Assembly: GCF_009727055.1 (NCBI RefSeq)
Contig: NC_052352.1
Span: forward strand, 22,908,198-22,972,197
Reading direction: 5' to 3'
DNA length: 64,000 nt
Source: Benincasa hispida
Taxonomy: Eukaryota > Streptophyta > Magnoliopsida > Cucurbitales > Cucurbitaceae
Shown here: in pieces, positions 36,861-47,949 of the stretch
Layout: each line of letters opens with the position of its first letter
Position numbering within the stretch: position 1 is the first letter of the stretch
The notes under the pieces: model-generated
What the model saw: only the letters and a program-made list of their open reading frames with translations
The model's database searches: none
What the model was told of the DNA's origin: nothing
Translations under genes and position numbers: made by a program

Positions 36861-37301
36861 GTTGTTTTCTTGATGGGCTTCAATTGTCAACAATACCATT
36901 AACCATCAAAATAGGTATCAATCTTGCACGTAAATTTAACTTTTGCCAGCCGTTTTGGTTCTTTTTCTTGATGGACTTTGTGACCGTCAACATAGGTTTC
37001 TTGATGGACATTGACCATAAACATAGGTAGGTTTCTTGATGGTCATTGCCCATCAAGAAAAGCCCATCAAAAAAGAAATTTTCTTGATGGGTTTTGACCA
37101 TCAACAAATCTAAAAACGGGAATTCACTATTTTGACAAGACTTACAAATTAGAAAGATATTTTTCTTGACGTGCATGTACGTCTAGTTAAATATAAAAAT
37201 TAATTGTATCAAGAAAGTGTATTTTTCTTGATGGTCTTTTGTCATGACCATCAAGAAAACAAAAACCATGTACATCAAGAAAGACCAAATTTATAGTAGT
37301 G
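36861..37301. repeat. right subterminal repeats and TIR of the CACTA element
   Basis: TTTCTTGATGG and its complement CCATCAAGAAA occur many times (for example near 36865, 36968, 37000, 37032, 37052, 37082, 37226, 37249), ending in CCAAATTTATAGTAGTG. They match the motif set at the left end. Confidence 0.85.
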
Positions 37302-38861
37302 GTTTCCATGTTTTGAATTATTTTTAGGTTGACAAATGCTCAGACTCGTATCGATTTGATATATATATATATATATATGATAAATTGTGGAGAGAACTTT
37401 GGCATAACCATATGACATTTTTTGTTATCGATATTAATTGTTAGAAGTAATTTTAGACCAATAGAATAAATCTAAAAATAAGGAAAAAGGAAGTCGAACT
37501 GGACCTCAGAGGACTAATTAACATACGGGGCATGAGTTAATGAAATTGCAGGGCTTGTCCAGCACGTCCCCAATTCAATAAATCACAAATTATCTTATTA
37601 TATTATGAGATAACTGAATTTTGAAAGAGAACATGAGAAGACTTAGGTCAACATTCTTCATAAATGGACATCTTTATAGCTTCATATGAGATAATTTGAA
37701 TCTTACTTTTAGACACATCGGAGTGTGTGGAAATCACATCGGTCTCTTCTTATAACAAATTTATCTGTGTCACATAAATATCGAGTGTATTTTCTTTGTT
37801 CAGATTTTGACTTCAAACATTAATGACATTGATTATATAGAAAAACATTAATAGAAGTCTTTCAAATATATATAAAAAATTTTGGAGACTAAATTGACAC
37901 ACGGGGTGAAAGGAACTACATTTGTAATCTTATGTTTTAAATTATAGAAAATAAATTGACGATGCAAAAAAATCTGAGTTTTTACAGTTTCGGAAGTCTC
38001 AAGCCCAAGATCTGTATTATGGCCCAAAAACTTGAGCCCAATATAGGCCCAAGCTCAATGCTCATGTGGATTTCTCCCGGAATTTGTCTTGTTAATAGTA
38101 GCTGAATTTCAATATCGATTCTGAAAAACAACGTTTCTTTTGGAAAAGTAGCAGATCGCAAATATATATATAAATTTTAAAACCTTAAATGTTTATTTGA
38201 ACATTTTCAAAGTATATGAATCAAAATAAATTAAAACAAAAAATATAGGAACCAAAGTCAAGGTCGATCTCGGTGTTGCAATGGACTTGACCACAAATCT
38301 AAAAACCAATCATTGAGTGAATTAACAACCTCGAGACAATCAGACTCCACTATGATCTACTTTGTATAGTTATATTAGATCACAAAAAAGTTAGTTTGAT
38401 TTTTTTTTTAATTTGAATAAATAAAGCAATTAAAAAAAGTAAAAGATAGAACAAATAACTTTTAGAAACAAATCATTCGAAATAATTCAAAATTCAAAAT
38501 ATATATTTTTTTATGAAAACATTAAAAGCTATAAAATGTAAAATAAATTTTCTAAAAAAAAGTAGTAAAAAAAATTAATGCAATTTTAATGCATATCAGT
38601 TAAGTGAATGAAATATAAAATGCTTTTCCTCAACGTAATTTATTTTTAAGTTAATTTTTTTAACTGTATTTAATCATAGAATATAAAAAAATTTGGAATT
38701 TTAAAAGTTTTAATTTTTTTTTCACTCTCCAACGCTAAAATGGTTGTTTACATTAATTTTCACAACAATTTGGAACCTTCGTTATAAGAAAAAAAATTAA
38801 GTATATGGTAATAATAATAATTTAGAAAATAATTAAGGCTGGAAAATTAAAATAATATTGT
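37302..38861. other. AT-rich spacer, no gene seen
   Basis: The only structure I see is a TA microsatellite near 37359-37378, together with A and T runs. Short motifs such as AAGCCCAAGATC repeats around 37998-38060 are not convincing as a feature. Confidence 0.55.
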
Positions 38862-39177
38862 AGTTTTAAAAACAATTTATAAAAATATTGTTGTTTTGAA
38901 ACTATTTACAAAAATATGATTTTTTTTAATATGTCGGGTGTTGAAAATTCGACCAACCTAGGTCGAATTTTGGTCGAATTTTCAACATTCGACCTTTACC
39001 TTTTTTTAAAAAAAAAAAAAAATCCATTTTATAAATATGGTTTTTTTTATTATTTTTTTCTAATATGTAGAGTGTCGAAAATTCGACCTTTACCTTTTTT
39101 TAAAAAAAAAATCCATTTTATAAAAACAATTTCTAAAAAAAAATTATTATTTTGTTATTTTATTTAACTTAACTCTA

Positions 39178-39787
39178 AAAAGAACAAATTTGAACTTGAG
39201 GTTGAGGTTGCTCTGGTTCTTCTTGATGTTGCTCTGGTACCTCTGCAGGCGCTTTATAATATAAATATTCATTATGCTCTCCATGACCCCGACCATGTCC
39301 ATACACGTATGAAGATGAAGGACCAGCCTCTGAGTCAATGTCCTGAACCAAATGCTGGCATCATCATCATCAGACTAACATAATTAGTTTGACTTTGCGT
39401 CTGCATCACAGGGGCAACTCTTCCACATTATGGGCAACCTCATCAAACTCATCCTCTTCCCGAATAGGTCCTCTACATCTAGAGTTGGTGGGGAACAATA
39501 GGTATATTGTACATATAATGTATCTCTTCCATATAGCGTTGGTTGTCACTACATATAGCAAATCAGATCATTCGCAACATCATGGAGTCTACTATTGCTC
39601 AATCTCTGTGAATTATAAAACAATTAGAAATATTTAAAATAAATTTAAATTAAAAATAATTAAATAATATTCATTCATTTACCAGATGACCCACAGTTGC
39701 TCCCGGACGAGTGACGTAGCACCTTATGACATTATTATACCAATGAATGTAGTCTTGAGTGACATCCATGTCAAATTGTTCAATAGA
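39178..39787 (-). pseudogene. C-terminal fragment resembling a plant mobile domain (MAIN-like) protein
   Basis: On the minus strand 39671-39787 reads DMDVTQDYIHWYNNVIRCYV followed by TRPGA, like the end of plant mobile domain proteins, where a W-Y/F block precedes a Pro-rich stretch. A separate frame at 39178-39345 reads DIDSEAGPSSSYVYGHGRGH and then a Pro/Glu/Gln-rich tail to a stop, which could be the last exon. The domain body is missing because the copia sequence starts at about 39788. Function in transposons is unknown; in cellular relatives the domain acts in silencing and meristem maintenance. The assignment rests on short stretches. Confidence 0.45.
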
Positions 39788-41273
39788 AACCCCCACTTCA
39801 ATAAACCTTCTCAAGAGTTGAGAATGCCTCGTCATAGTGGGAGGGTTGTACAACAGCCTAACCGGTACATGGGTTTAACTGAAACTCAAGTCATCATACC
39901 AGATGATGGTTTAAAGGATCCATTGTCTTTTAATCAAGCAATGAATGATGTGGACAAAGACCAATGGATTAAAGCCATGGACCTTGAAATGGAATCTATG
40001 TATTTCAATCTATCTGGGATCTTGTAGATCAACCGAAAAGGGTAAAACCCATCAGCTGCAAATGGATCTACAAGAGAAAACGAGACCAAGCTGGTAAGGT
40101 AACGACCTACAAAGCTAGACTAGTGGCAAAAGGGTTTACCCAAAGAGAGGGGTTAGATTTTGAGGAAACCTTCTTTTCAGTTGCCATGATAAAGTCTATT
40201 AGAATACTCTTGTCCATAGCCACATTTTATGATTATGAAATATAGCAAATGGATGTCAAGACAGCTTTTCTGAATGACTATCTTAAAGAAAGTATCTATA
40301 TGTCTCAACTAGAAGGGTTTATACAGCAGGGTCAAGAGCAAAAAGTTTGCAAGCTTAATCGATCCATTTATGGATTAAAACAATCTTCTAGATCCTGGAA
40401 TATGAGATTTGACGCTGCGATCAAATCTTATTGCTTTGAACAAAATGTTAACGAACCTTGTGTCTATAAGAAAATTGTCAACAAAACTGTCGCTTTTCTA
40501 GTGTTGTATGTTGATGATATTCTACTCATTGGGAATGAGGTAGAATATCTAGCTGATGTTAAGAGATGGCTAGCTTCATAATTCCAAATGAAAGATTTGG
40601 GAGAAGAACAATATGTTAATGGAATCCAAATAGTTCGGAATCGCAAGAATAGAACATTGGCATTATCTCAAGCATCTTATATAGATAAGATGTTGTCTAG
40701 GTATAAAATGCAAAATTCCAAGAAAGGATCTTTACCTTTCAGGCATGGAATTCACTTGTCTAAGGAGCAGAGTCCTAAGACACCTCAAGAGGTTGAGGAG
40801 ATTAATCGAATTCCATATGCATCTGCAGTTGGGAGTTTGATGTATGCAATGTTATGTACTCGTCCCGACATATGCTATGCTGCAGGAATTGTCAGCATAT
40901 TTCAGTCCAATCCTGGTCATGACCATTGGACTGCTGTTAAAAACATTCTCAAATATCTTCGGAGAACGAGAGATTATATGCTCATGTATAGTCCTAAGGA
41001 AATGATCCTTATAGGATACACTGATTCTGACTTTCAGACCAATATTGATTCGAAGAAATCAACTTCGGGGTCAGTATTCACTCTTAACGGAGAAGCAGTT
41101 GTGTGGAGGAGCATCAAACAGAGTTGTATTGCGAACTCCATAATGGAAGCTAAGTATGTTGCTGTAAGCAAATCAACAAAAGAAACTTAGTTGATCCATT
41201 TACGAAAACCCTCTCGGCTAAAGTGTTCGAGGGTCACCTAGTAGGACTAGGTCTACGAGCTTTGTGTCACTAG
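39788..41273 (+). pseudogene. truncated copia-3 pol: RT and RNase H
   Basis: The sequence begins inside the linker before RT (GRVVQQPNRYMGLTETQVII). A frameshift lies near 40020. RT has [46 protein letters not shown] and an intact LYVDDILLIGN box. Stops are TAG at 40243 and TAA at 40579. RNase H has IGYTDSDFQTN and IMEAKYVAVS and breaks off near 41190. It jumps to VDPFTKTLSAKVFEGHL and ends at TAG 41271, so I infer an internal deletion of some tens of residues. All gag, protease and integrase sequence is missing. Confidence 0.88.
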
Positions 41274-41395
41274 GACAAGTGGGAGAATTGATGGGTATTG
41301 TGATGCCCTAGTTTATTGTATTTGTACATTTTATTCTCTCCATGTAAACTCAACATTGTATATATTTATATATATTGATCCACTGGAGTTTTAGT

Positions 41396-41409
41396 TCAAG
41401 TGGAAGTAT
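41396..41409 (+). promoter_or_regulatory. polypurine-like tract before the copia-3 LTR
   Basis: CAAGTGGAAGTAT directly precedes TGTTGGG of the LTR. A similar AAGTGGGAGAATTG stands at 41277-41290, just after the pol stop, and may be a second or ancestral tract. Confidence 0.6.
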
Positions 41410-43247
41410 TGTTGGGTTTTATGTCCTAAAAACTCACGGTTTGTAAAATGATAAACATTTTCTATTGTCAATATACTTGTTATTGATCTCATAAATTGTA
41501 TGAAAGTCTAAATCCAATAAACTAAGACCCATGGCTATTGTATGAGTACTTGAACTTTATGTGGAGACATAAGAGTGGATCGGATTCAAGTAAATAGTCA
41601 AAATGATCTATGGTACATGAATGAGGTTGGGTACCTTATTCTGGTAACACAATTGAATGCTGCCTACTCTGTAGTTGTTACAAAGAGTTGTAAAGTGCTA
41701 CATACGATGTAATCCTAATTCGTACATGTTATGACATGAGAGTGAGGGCATCATATGCAATGAGTTTGCATAAGATCAAGACCAAGAAATAAGTCACTCT
41801 TACTTTATAACGTTGTTTACTGTTTAAGACTAACTATTTCACCTAGATGACTTAGGTAACTCGATCCTAATCCTAAGCTAACTTTTGTTTATTCGGGATT
41901 GCCCTTAGATTTGCATAGTTGAGGGTTGGCTTAACAGTGCCGGCTCAATAAGACTCCCATTTCAGGGGTAAGACCAGATAGATAGTTAGGGACATAAGAT
42001 GCAAGACGGAGTTCATACCTACCCGATTTAGGGATAGAAGAAAGGTTGTTCTCTCAAGTACTGAATCCAGGTCTTGAACAAGGGACCCCACCCTCTCATT
42101 ATGCTGAGAGAGTTTGGTTTGATGATTGGATCACAAACCAGTTGTTCATTAGAGGATCAGTAGGAACTTGAGGAATAAGACGTAATCTCGGGGGGTAAAA
42201 CAGATATTTGACCCAGCCATTATAACGAACAACTTGTGAAAGGTTGACTTGTTGATATGGTTAAATCATGAGGACATAATATATCTATGCAACTATGGGC
42301 TTTAGTAGAATGACCCATTAGTTAACAAACGGGGATTAATTTGGTCTAATGAGTTTAGCCAATTAATCTCGGATCGTTGGAACCCATGATTTGTAGGTCC
42401 GCGAGGGCCCCTATTAGCTGGATTAGCTCTAGAATAGCGTGATAAGTTAATTTAAAATGTTCAAATTAGAATTAAGGGAATTAGCAATTATATGAGATAT
42501 AATTATGTTTAATTTTAGAATTAAACGGAATAGGAGAATTTATATATTTAAATATGATTTAAATATATAAAGATGGATATATGTTAAAATTAATTTAATA
42601 TTTTATATTAAATTAATTAAATTTATTTAATAATTAATTATGAAATTAATTAATTTTTCATTTTTTTAAATCAAATAGATTTTTTAAATCAAAAATTGAT
42701 TTTTTGGTAAAATTGGAAAAATTAGAAAACAAAAACACAAAATGGAAAAATGGAAAAATGGATTTTTCCATTATCCATCACCAAGTAGCTCATACATATT
42801 GCATTGTCTTGGCCTTGTCTTCTCCAAGCATGAGCTGCAACTCATGCAACTCTTCTCTTTGCATGTTGATCTGCAATATAATGAGAAGATTGGAGTGAAA
42901 ATCAGGCACACAATCCATAGAATTTTGAGACAAAATTCGGTTTGAAGAATGGTTCTTCAACAAGATTGTTTCAGTGAGTTTTTCTCCTTCATCCCTTGAT
43001 TCAAGCTTGTTTTGAGTCCCACAGCTCAATCTAGAGCACCAAGAGAATAGTGGGGTAGGTCTTGAGGTGGTCTACAACAAGATACGGAGAAGATTGCAGT
43101 TGGAGAAGAAGCTTTGAAGAAGTTCTACAAGAGGTATGTCTTGAAACCCATTTTTTTGCAAAAGCATGCTTTATATTATGTCAAAATCAGTGAATTTGAA
43201 TGCTTAGAAGATTCTTGTACTTCCGCTACAATTGATACAATCCTACA
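41410..43247 (+). repeat. 3' LTR of copia-3 (1.84 kb)
   Basis: It starts TGTTGGGTTTTATGTCC and probably ends ATCCTACA. Blocks such as GGTTGGGTACCTTATTCTGG, TTAGAGGATCAGTAGGA and GGACATAATATATCTATGCA have counterparts in the LTRs at 19103-21144 and 26842-28815. The 3' part has AGGTATGTC and GCATGCTTTA. Being joined to copia RT, it identifies the solo LTRs as copia. No 5' LTR exists in the window. Confidence 0.8.
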
Positions 43248-43660
43248 GGAGAATAAGAAGATTTATCAATGAAGAAATGAAGAAGGAAGAAGCAAATTTG
43301 TAAGGGTTTTAATTAGGTTCGAAAAAGACAAAATGAGAGAACGAAGGCTGAAGAAAATGAGAATGAGAGAATGAAGGCAATGAGAAAATGTGAGAAAATG
43401 TGAGAAAATGAGAGGCTGAAGGCAGTGAGAATGAGAGAACAAAGACAATGAGAAAATGAGAGGAGATGAGGGGGTTATAAGCTTAAAGGTCGAGTTTTCA
43501 AAACTTGACCTATGAGCATTCGACATTGGGAAAATTAAATGAATAGGACGGGACGAGACACTAACACGCTACAGAGATTCGGAATCGTTTTAAAGGAGGT
43601 CAAGAGTTCAAATCACTCTGATGCGCACTGCATAGATTCAGATTCATTTTAAATTCATCG
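43248..43660. other. A/G-rich tract downstream of the copia-3 LTR
   Basis: The stretch holds repeated GAGAAAATG and AATGAGAGAA words (about 43320-43470), then an inverted pair GGTCGAGTTTTCAAAACTTG at about 43488-43508. The open frame on the minus strand (43266-43526) is Ser/Phe/Leu-rich because of this composition. No gene is supported. Confidence 0.5.
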
Positions 43661-44895
43661 TAGCGTGCCGCTCATCGTCTACTTCCACTAAAGGATCGTG
43701 TAGTAAAGCTTAGCGATCGTGTAGCACTTGGTAGACGATCGTATAATAAAAGGTAGACGATCTTATAGGTTCTAAGAAGGCGATCGTCTAATAGTAATAG
43801 CTAAACGATTGTGTAGGAGTTTGTGAGCGATCATATAGTGAGGAAATAGAGCTCTCGAGAGTAGGAGTTCGGAAGACGATGTCGTGGATAAGCCATCACA
43901 ATGTGCCGTTTATCGTCCACTTCCACTAGACGCTTGTGTAGCACTTGGTAGACGATTGTATAGTAAAAGGTAGGCGATCGTATAGGTTCTGAAAAAGAGA
44001 TCGTCTAATAGTAATAGCTAAACAATCGTGTAGGACTTTTTGGGCGATCGTGTAGTGAGGAAAGAGAGTTCTCGAGAGTGGGAGTTCGGAAGACGCTATC
44101 GTGGAGAGGCCATCGCAGCGTGCCGCTCATCGTGTACTTNGTAGTGAGGAAAGAGAGTTCTCGAGAGTGGGAGTTCGGAAGACGCTATCGTGGAGAGGCC
44201 ATCGCAGCGTGCCGCTCATCGTGTACTTCCACTAAAAGATCGTGTAGTAAAGCTCAGCGATCGTATAGCACTTAGTATACGATCGTATAGTAAAAGGTAG
44301 GCGATCGTATAGGTTTTGAGAAGGTGATCGTCTAATTGTAATAGCTAAGCGATCGTGTAGTGAGGAAAGAGAGCTCTCGAGAGTGAGAGTTCGGAAGACG
44401 CTGTCGTGGAGAGGTCACCACAGCGTGCCGCTCATCGTGTACTTCCACTAAGCGATCGTGTAGTAAACTCAGCGATCGTGTAGCACTTGGTATACGATCA
44501 TATAGTAAAAAATAGGCGTCGTATAGGTTTTGAGAAGGTAATCGTCTAATTGTAATAGCTAATCGATCGTGTAGGAGTTTATGGGCGATCGTGTAGTGAG
44601 GAAAGAGAGCTCTCAAGAATAGGAGTTCGGCAAACGCTGTTGTGGATAAGTCATCGCAGCGTACTGCTCATCGTCTACTTCTACTAGGCGATCGTGTAGT
44701 AAAGCTCAACGATCGTGTAGCACTTGGTAGATGATCGTATAGTAAAAGGTATGCGATCGTATTGCTTCTGAGAAGGCGATCGTGTAATAGCAATAGTTAA
44801 GCGATCATGTAGGAGTTTGTGGCCGATCATAGAGGATTTAGTAAACGATCATTTAGTCATACTGAGCAATAGTAGAGAGATTGTAAACGATTGTT
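43660..44895. repeat. 216-236 bp tandem array rich in CGATCG
   Basis: GTGCCGCTCATCGTCTACTT or a close variant recurs at about 43675, 43903, 44120, 44209, 44425 and 44661. Each repeat contains several short GCGATCGTGTAG / ACGATCGTATAG subunits and a GAGAGTGGGAGTTCGGAAGACG block. Normal spacing is 216-236 bp; the 89-bp spacing between 44120 and 44209 coincides with the N at 44140. Open frames inside are products of the array. It lies downstream of copia-3 and within the putative PMD element. Confidence 0.88.
44140..44140. other. assembly gap (single N)
   Basis: One N stands between two identical 88-bp segments (44052-44139 and 44141-44228). This is best read as two overlapping contig ends joined without merging. 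Confidence 0.9.
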
Positions 44896-44999
44896 TAGCG
44901 TCTCGTAAGTGACCGATTAATCTTATTTGATTCCTATTGTCTAATAAAGAAGTTGTTCATCGTTCACTTGTTCTTTCCGAAAATTTGCACCTATTGTTA

Positions 45000-45135
45000 C
45001 ATTAATAAAGAATTACTAAACGATTGCATAGTAATTATACTAAACGATTGTGTGCAATCGTGTATAATTACTAAACGATCGCATTGTAATTTACTAAACG
45101 ATTGTGTGTGATCGTGTATAATTACAAAACGATTC
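45000..45135. repeat. second CGATCG-type short array
   Basis: TACTAAACGATTGTGTG and TACTAAACGATCGCAT-type words recur about every 50 bp together with ATCGTGTATAATTAC. The motif is related to the preceding array but the unit differs. Confidence 0.7.
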
Positions 45136-45400
45136 TTTAATTTCTTTTAGGTCGAGGGTTCTTCTTCAAATTTTTTCCTCTTTCTTTACTTTCCTACAGG
45201 TCGAGGGTTCTTCAAATTTTGTCATCTTCTTCAATTTTCTTTAGGTCAAGGGTCAAACCCTCGACCTCTTCTTTAAATTTCGACAAAATATTTTACACAA
45301 AATTCCTGCCCTCGAAAACTCCAAAATAACCATAGATTTCTAAATAGTTTCAGAACCACTATATTTCCCTAATCACAATATTTAAAAAAAAAAAAAAAAA

Positions 45401-46363
45401 TCTCCATTTGATGATAGAGTAAATGATAAAATATTGCCAAAATTAGAAATAAAAATTTTGATTTGGATACTGGTATTTTTCTTTTCTTTCCTAGCACAAT
45501 AATAGTATTTTCTTTTGAAAAGAAAATACTTGGTGCATCTCAGGTATCACCTATTTTTGTGCATCTCATAAAATTGTTTAGTCATAATTTGTCACGTGGT
45601 AAAATTTTCTTATTACCTTTTTGAAATATTTTAATCATTTTTTGGTGTGAGTGATGAAAGTGACTAGGATAAACTCAAGTATTACCCAAAAGGGAAAAAA
45701 ACATCTTTAGATAGGAAAAAAAATTAGAAGTTATATCAATTTTAGCTCTAAACTTTCAATCTTACTAGATTGCATCTCTAATTTAGACAAATATTGTAAT
45801 TTTAATAATTCTAACCATCTAGTAATTTATCAATCCTAACAAAGTATTTAGATGAATAATTTATGCATTAATGAAACTTATTTTTCTATTCTAAAAATAT
45901 ATATATTAGACCAACTAGTTTATGAGGATTTCTCGACTGATTTCTATTAAAATTAATTTAGAGTTAAAATTGATACAACTGGATAAGTTTGGGAACGTTT
46001 GGGCAAGGACTATCCTAATAAATATTATTTTGGAACCCCAATTAGTTCCAGTCAACACTATTTCAAAAATTTAATTCATAAAGTATTAATTATTTGCTAC
46101 AGTTTTTACTATTTCACATTCATCATTTTTTTTTTGCTACCATGTTTAATATTTTCTTCTCAAACTAAAATAGTTTACACCTCAAGCACATATATTATAA
46201 TTCAAATTAAAATAATCTACATCCTAGACGGAAATTGTTATAACTCAACTATAATAATCTAGAACTATAATAAACAACTACTTGCCCCAAACATCCCTTT
46301 AAGATTATAATTGATTTTTCTTTTTCTTTTTCTCTTTCTTCTTCTTCTTCTTCTTTTTAAATA
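45401..46363. other. AT-rich spacer, no gene seen
   Basis: No supported feature. A (CTT)n-type stretch lies at about 46330-46356. The open frame at 45999-46262 has no recognisable motif. Confidence 0.55.
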
Positions 46364-46640
46364 GGTCTAATTTGGTAAGCATTTAGTTTTTTAAAAGTAA
46401 GCCCATAAACGCTCATTCCATCTTTAAACTTCTTGATTTGCTATCTACTTTTTGTCCGTATTTTAAAAATCAAGCCAATTTTTTTAAAATTAAGAAAAAT
46501 AATTTCTAAAAATTTGTGTTTATTTTTTAAATTTGACAAAGAATTCAACCATTTTATTTAAGAAATATGAAAATCATCGTAAGAAATTAAAAGAAAATAA
46601 ATTTATTTTCCAAAAAAAAAATATATAAAAATTAAGGTAT
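46364..46640. mobile_element. foldback MITE, family A copy 5
   Basis: It starts GGTCTAATTTGGTAAGCATT, has the internal blocks TTTGCTATCTACTTTTTGTC and AATTTGACAAAGAATTCAAC, and ends near AAAATTAAGGTATC. The ends have decayed, so the borders are approximate. Confidence 0.5.
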
Positions 46641-47949
46641 CTTTTGGTAACTATTTTTTTTTTAAATATGTTTTTGATTTCTAGTAAAAAAAACCAGACA
46701 AAGACTATTTTTGGGTTTTCTACTTTTTTTTTTTTTTTTAACCAAAAAAACATGTTGGGTAGTTGTTTTTAGTTTTATATATATTTTTTTAGATTTGAAA
46801 AATTAAAAGGATGTTTGATAATTGTGCTTTTCCTTTTTATTTTTAAAAAATTGAAAATAAGTTTTGATAAACATTTTAGTTTTATATTTTAATGATAAAA
46901 GTATTTTTTTTTTGTAATATTTTTTTCATCTGATATACATAATGATAAAGATGTATATCTACTTTTAACTTTCTTAAATTTTTCATATTTGATAAAACAA
47001 CATCCATATTTTAAATATAGTGATTAATCACATATAAAAATAAAAAGGAAAATAACAAAAAGAGATTGACAAAAAGAAAATAGGAGAATAAAGAAACGAT
47101 TAAAACAATTAATCTGACCGATCAATCCATAATGTTTCCTTATAACAAATTTGTCCCTTCACAATGTGTTAATAATTATAAATAAAAATATATATTTCGA
47201 TAAAATACAATAAATAATTTCGCTTTTATAAGAGTAAATTACGGTAGAATAAGAAAAATGAAATGAAAACTGTTGGTGGCAATTTATCTTTTTTTAAAAA
47301 ATAAGAGAAAATCAACCATTAGTTGGAGAATCCCAATTTTGAAAAAGAAGTCTCCATTTTGTACTTCAACCTTGGACTATGGGTTAGTTGGCTGCCTGCG
47401 CTTCTCTCTTCAGAACACAACATTTTCTTACACTTCTGCATTTCTGATCGGATTTTCTTTTTGGGTTGTTTTATCCTCGGGACGACATGATAGTATTCCT
47501 GACCTGCTTCGCAATTCAACCTATAATGAGCTTTTGTTTTGTAGGTTCCGTTCTTTGTCCGATCGCCGTTTTCTGTTCGTCATTTGAGGGTCTTGTCGTT
47601 TCAACATACACCAAAGGAACACAAATATTATAAGTTATGGGATCTGATCCTAAAACCTTTCAATATAGCCACTGTAAGAACAATTTTTTAGAATAACTCA
47701 CAACCCGGATCAAACTCATGAGCAAGAGGTTGAGGACAAGTATAAATACCACTAAAGCAAGGGTCGTGTATGTTATTCCAAAAACGAAAATGGTTTTTAA
47801 AAGAAACGTTTTTTCTAATGTTTTTGAAATTCCTTGACCTTGTTAAAAATCTATAGTAAAATTCAATATGTTTTTTTTTTTAAAAAAAAAAAACGAATTA
47901 GTTATCATAAAGGTCCTAAATGATTACCAACTCCCATTTTAAATAGTGA
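46641..47949. other. AT-rich spacer, no gene supported
   Basis: The 104-codon frame at 47273-47587 has a mixed composition but no recognised domain, and nothing else supports it. Part of the stretch may be the LINE's 5' leader. Confidence 0.4.

Larger units (their letters stand above)
24139..37301 (-). mobile_element. nested CACTA (En/Spm) transposon, 13.2 kb
   Basis: The left end CACTACTACAAATTTG and the right end, which read inward is CACTACTATAAATTTG, form terminal inverted repeats with one mismatch in 16. GTT flanks both sides (24136-24138 and 37302-37304), the 3-bp target duplication expected of CACTA elements. Both subterminal zones are packed with TTTCTTGATGG / CCATCAAGAAA copies, the kind of motif that binds the accessory TNPA-type protein. 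A broken TNP2-like transposase and an Ulp1-like gene read on the minus strand. Removing the two later insertions (1974 bp and 5486 bp, plus their duplications) leaves about 5.7 kb, short for an autonomous element. Confidence 0.9.
38862..45400 (-). mobile_element. probable PMD/MULE-type element, rearranged and invaded
   Basis: Near the left edge the plus strand reads TTGTTTTGAAACTATTTACA. Near the right edge the reverse complement reads GTGGTTCTGAAACTATTTAG, so the two ends face each other. Both sides also carry GGTCGA / TCGACC inverted pairs (38941-39000 and 45146-45265). Between them lie a minus-strand fragment resembling the plant mobile domain, a truncated copia with one LTR, and a tandem array. 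MULE-type elements carrying plant mobile domain genes are established in plants. The unity of this unit is my inference, no target duplication was found, and the edges are approximate. Confidence 0.35.

Noticed and set aside
44078..44616. Arg/Ser/Leu-rich frames in the tandem array
   Set aside because: They are by-products of the repeat, cross the N, and differ between units.
43660..45135. CRISPR-like or satellite array
   Set aside because: It is not CRISPR: there are no short identical repeats with unique spacers and the genome is a plant. The units are ordinary degenerate tandem repeats.
47273..47587. 104-codon frame before the LINE
   Set aside because: Hydrophobic and Ser-rich with no recognised domain and no supporting context.
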